Shown: piece after piece, positions 61,518 to 64,000 of the stretch
Position numbering within the stretch: position 1 is the stretch's first letter
Layout of the letters: the number at the start of each line of letters is the position of its first letter
NCBI GenBank assembly: GCA_012837935.1
Contig: DUQG01000082.1
Location: 1 to 64,000, forward strand
Reading direction: 5' to 3'
Source: Bacteroidales bacterium
GTDB taxonomy: Bacteria > Bacteroidota > Bacteroidia > Bacteroidales > Paludibacteraceae
Length of the DNA stretch: 64,000 nucleotides
Notes under the pieces: generated by a model
What the model was told of the DNA's origin: nothing
Seen by the model: only the letters and a program-made list of their open reading frames with translations
Databases searched by the model: none
Position numbers and translations under genes: made by a program

Positions 61518-62615
61518 CTATTTTTTTAACGCTTCTCCAATAGTGATTTTTTTCTCTCCTTTGAATGCAATAATATACGCACCCGGAAAGCCAGAGGCAA
61601 TGCTTTTTCTTAAATTTTCTATTTTTTCAAAACTATCTTCTTCGCCGTAGGTGTATTTGTAAAGACCGCCTTCGCGATAGTAATCGATGTTTTTAAGTCC
61701 CTTAAACTCTTTGTGGTCAGGGGAAATTCTCCGCTCAAGTGCAAAAAGTTGAATTTTGAAAATTACTTTGTCGCTATCCACTTGGAAAGAAGTGTCCTCG
61801 GCTTTGTATTCAGGTTCAATTACGGGCACTTCATTGTTTGCTTCGGTTCGGCTATCATGTTTACGCTTGTAATTGGCAAATGCCTTGTAGATAGATTGAG
61901 TGAGTTGCTCTTTACCTTCCGTAGAGTTCAAATAGCGTTCTTCGTCGGCATTGGATATAAAGCCAAGCTCTACTAATACGCTTGGTGCCGCAGTTCTGTG
62001 CAAAACCATAAATCCGGCTTGTTTTACGCCTCGGCTGTATCTTTTAATGCTTTTGAATTGAGTTTCGATAAGGTCGGCCATTTGTAAACTTTTATCCAAA
62101 TATCGGTCTTGCATAAACTCAAACATGATATACGAGTCGATTGATTTTGGGTCAAAACCTTGATAGGTGGTTTTGTAGTCATCTTCCAAAGTAATTACAG
62201 AGTTCTCCATCATAGCCACTTCCAAGTTGGATTCGGTCTTGTGGTTACCCATTACAAAGGTTTCGGTGCCATATACAGACCTACTTTTAGTGGCATTAGT
62301 GTGGATACTGATAAATAAATCGGCGTTGTTTTTATTAGCTATCTGGCTACGTCGGTCTAGCGTGAGAAAAACATCGGTTTTGCGTGTGTAAATCACCTTC
62401 ACATCGGGATGATTTTGACTAATCAGTTCACCAAGCCTGAGAACTACGGCTAAGTTGATGTTTTTTTCTCGAGAAAATCTACCCACTGCGCCTGAGTCAT
62501 GTCCGCCGTGTCCGGCATCAAGTACTACGGTAAATTTTTTCTGTGCATGAACAGCCACGAAAGAGCCGACAAAAAAAAGAACTAGAATAGTAAATATTTT
62601 GTAAAAAGTTTTCAT
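61518..62615 (-). CDS. N-acetylmuramoyl-L-alanine amidase
   Basis: The 365-residue protein has a signal peptide (ending AVHAQ) and an Amidase_3 domain with VVLDAGHGGHDSGAVG near 31-46, the Glu in FSREKNINLAV, and LFISIHTNAT near 100-109. These supply the zinc ligands. The enzyme cuts the bond between muramic acid and L-Ala. The C-terminal 85 residues (VIFKIQLFALERRI to GAYIIAFKGEKKI) resemble a SPOR-like peptidoglycan-binding domain. It is the first gene of the operon with the MCE protein, divergent from lptD. Confidence 0.94.
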   Translation of the reverse strand: MKTFYKIFTILVLFFVGSFVAVHAQKKFTVVLDAGHGGHDSGAVGRFSREKNINLAVVLRLGELISQNHPDVKVIYTRKTDVFLTLDRRSQIANKNNADLFISIHTNATKSRSVYGTETFVMGNHKTESNLEVAMMENSVITLEDDYKTTYQGFDPKSIDSYIMFEFMQDRYLDKSLQMADLIETQFKSIKRYSRGVKQAGFMVLHRTAAPSVLVELGFISNADEERYLNSTEGKEQLTQSIYKAFANYKRKHDSRTEANNEVPVIEPEYKAEDTSFQVDSDKVIFKIQLFALERRISPDHKEFKGLKNIDYYREGGLYKYTYGEEDSFEKIENLRKSIASGFPGAYIIAFKGEKKITIGEALKK

Positions 62616-63035
62616 AATCGTTTAGTACTCCAAATAAAGTGTTAGTTTGTCCGTTTGCAAAAATGGATACAAGCCTTCACCGAAAATAGTAATTAGCATA
62701 AAAAAGCCAAATTTCCGTGTTTTTGGTTTTATCCGTTAAAGATAGCGAACAAGATAAAATCTTTGTGTTTTAGAACTTTATATCAAATTTAGTGCAAAAG
62801 TACACAAAATCTCTCATTGATACCTTTTAATAAATTCTAAAATACAAAATTATTTATAAAAAAAGCGGTAAACTACTATACAGAGTAATTTTTTGCTTAA
62901 ATTTGCACACTATTTTCATCTGTTTATTTATTGTTCTATTTGTCAGATGGAACCTTTGACGATTAAAATAATCATTAATTTGTGTGTTTAATGATTATTT
63001 TGATTGTGTCGGTTTCGTGTGATTTTTATTGTTGA
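62616..63035. promoter_or_regulatory. Divergent amidase/lptD regulatory region
   Basis: The minus strand has TACTTTTG at 62795-62802 as a candidate -7 element for the amidase operon. The + strand has TAAATTTG at 62898-62905 for lptD. AAAATAATCATTAA (62965-62978) and TTAATGATTATTTT (62988-63001) form a 14-bp hairpin in the lptD leader, 34 bases before its ATG. Confidence 0.55.
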
Positions 63036-64000
63036 ATGCACAGACATAATTTCCTATATATAAGGGTATGCGTTGTTTTCTGTTTTGTAGCTTCGTGGGT
63101 GTTTGCCACACCAATGCTTGCGCAAGATAGCATTGCTACGCCTGTTCCTGTGGTTCAGTCGTTGCCTGCCGATAGCCAAAAAGTAGCAGCACCGAAAGAT
63201 ACGGCAAAAACAACGAAAGAACAGTTTGATGCCGAGATAAATTACTCTGCTGCCGATTCTATTGTTTTTTTCGGGAGTGGAATCGGTTATATGTACGGAA
63301 ATACCAAGGTGCAATACAAAGAGATGAACCTTACGGAAGCGAGCTTGGTGCGCGTGCGTATGGATAGCACGACGATTCATGCTTATGCTACCCGTGATAG
63401 TACAGGCACATTGGTAGGAAAACCTATTTTCAAAGATAGTGATGCCGAATATACCTCCCATGAAATGACCTATAATTTCAATACTAAAAAAGGATTTGTG
63501 CGTCAAGCAGTTACTCAGCAAGGGGATGGTTTCATCATTAGTGAGCAAACTAAAGTGATTGATAATGCCACGCTGAATATGGCTCACGGCAAATATACTA
63601 CGTGCGACAATCATGACCATCCGCACTTTTACCTCGGACTTTCCAAAGCGAAAGTAAAACCCGGTGAATATGTGGTTACCGGTCCGGCGCATTTGGTGTT
63701 ACTAGATATTCCTGTTCCTGTGGCATTGCCGTTCGGATTTTTTCCTTTTAATACAAGCTACTCATCCGGACTGGAAATGCCTTCCTTTGATACTGAGTTT
63801 ACACGAGGTTTTGGTTTGACTAATGGCGGATATTACTTTGCCATAAGCGATTACGTGGATTTGAGTTTGAAAGGGGATGTGTATATGAAAGGAACTTGGG
63901 CTTTGAACTTGGCATCCAATTATTTGAAGAGATACAAGTATAACGGTGGCGTAAGCATTAGCTATCGTGAAGATGTAACGGGTGAGAAAGATTTGCCGGA
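63036..64000 (+). CDS. lptD: LPS assembly protein LptD, N-terminal part (cut by window end)
   Basis: The frame starts at ATG 63036, runs at least 321 codons and is open at the right edge. It has a signal peptide (VASWVFATPMLAQ), a Thr/Ala/Pro linker, then an OstA-like beta-jellyroll (INYSAADSIVFFGSGIGYMY, VQYKEMNLTEASLVRV, YTSHEMTYNFNTKKGFV) and the start of the barrel. This is the form of LptD annotated in Bacteroidota, which inserts LPS into the outer membrane. The barrel and C-terminus lie outside the window. Confidence 0.88.
   Translation, partial: MHRHNFLYIRVCVVFCFVASWVFATPMLAQDSIATPVPVVQSLPADSQKVAAPKDTAKTTKEQFDAEINYSAADSIVFFGSGIGYMYGNTKVQYKEMNLTEASLVRVRMDSTTIHAYATRDSTGTLVGKPIFKDSDAEYTSHEMTYNFNTKKGFVRQAVTQQGDGFIISEQTKVIDNATLNMAHGKYTTCDNHDHPHFYLGLSKAKVKPGEYVVTGPAHLVLLDIPVPVALPFGFFPFNTSYSSGLEMPSFDTEFTRGFGLTNGGYYFAISDYVDLSLKGDVYMKGTWALNLASNYLKRYKYNGGVSISYREDVTGEKDLP

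Noticed and set aside
63054-63692. Antisense 212-codon open frame within lptD
   Set aside because: Its sequence resembles no protein family and the + strand encodes a clear LptD N-terminus.

Overview
The window is an AT-rich bacterial chromosome segment from the phylum Bacteroidota, most likely a member of the order Bacteroidales. The evidence is a complete porP-porK-porL-porM-porN type IX secretion cluster in the Porphyromonas gene order, a secreted protein with a type IX sorting-like tail, Bacteroidota-type promoters (TAnnTTTG, in the best cases with TTTG about 19-20 bases upstream), no obvious Shine-Dalgarno sites, and many surface lipoproteins and beta-barrels. No rRNA, recognisable tRNA, phage, CRISPR array or full-length transposase was seen. 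Genus cannot be fixed from sequence alone.

Layout. 0.3-8 kb: ribF, an M3 peptidase lipoprotein, two overlapping membrane-protein genes, a small surface protein and a family 2 glycosidase. 8-10.4 kb: a methyltransferase, a four-helix-bundle (S23/Avd-like) gene bracketed by inverted degenerate repeats, a cobalamin adenosyltransferase and a DUF2795 gene. 10.7-17.2 kb: the type IX secretion core. 17.5-25.2 kb: mnmA, then a minus-strand operon of three overlapping genes (urea-transporter/M23 peptidase fusion, TPR plus beta-barrel, TPR), then a leucine-rich-repeat surface protein that could be a type IX cargo. 25.5-28.4 kb: a PqqD-like / ATP-grasp / PLP decarboxylase cluster with no obvious substrate. 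28.5-31.5 kb and 31.5-35.1 kb: two ECF sigma/anti-sigma loci, one followed by a Spy-like protein, a Cys-containing Ca-loop repeat protein and a DUF2202 protein, the other next to twin beta-barrels and a TraB/GumN protein. 35-47 kb: housekeeping genes (ffh, folD, creD, tilS, folC) with peptidase and lipoprotein genes between. 47.1-47.7 kb: a small lipoprotein gene interrupted by a 247-bp inverted-repeat element. 47.8-58.6 kb: an M28 peptidase/beta-barrel fusion, DUF554, an AddB-like nuclease, CYTH, a probable structured RNA, TM2, murB, miaA and a pRiA4b ORF-3-like gene. 58.7-64 kb: dnaA, an MCE protein, an amidase and the start of lptD, an envelope-biogenesis group.

The most notable content is non-coding. 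It includes an insertion whose removal at its 7-bp target duplication restores a 115-codon reading frame, three dispersed copies of a hairpin repeat near ribF, folC and the CYTH gene, two REP-like modules bracketing miaA, a second inverted-repeat element at 55.2 kb, a set of short palindromes with different stems but the same GTA/TAC loop, and low-complexity leader DNA ahead of several genes. The best candidates for undescribed protein systems are the urea-transporter/M23/TPR-barrel operon and the PqqD/ATP-grasp/decarboxylase cluster.
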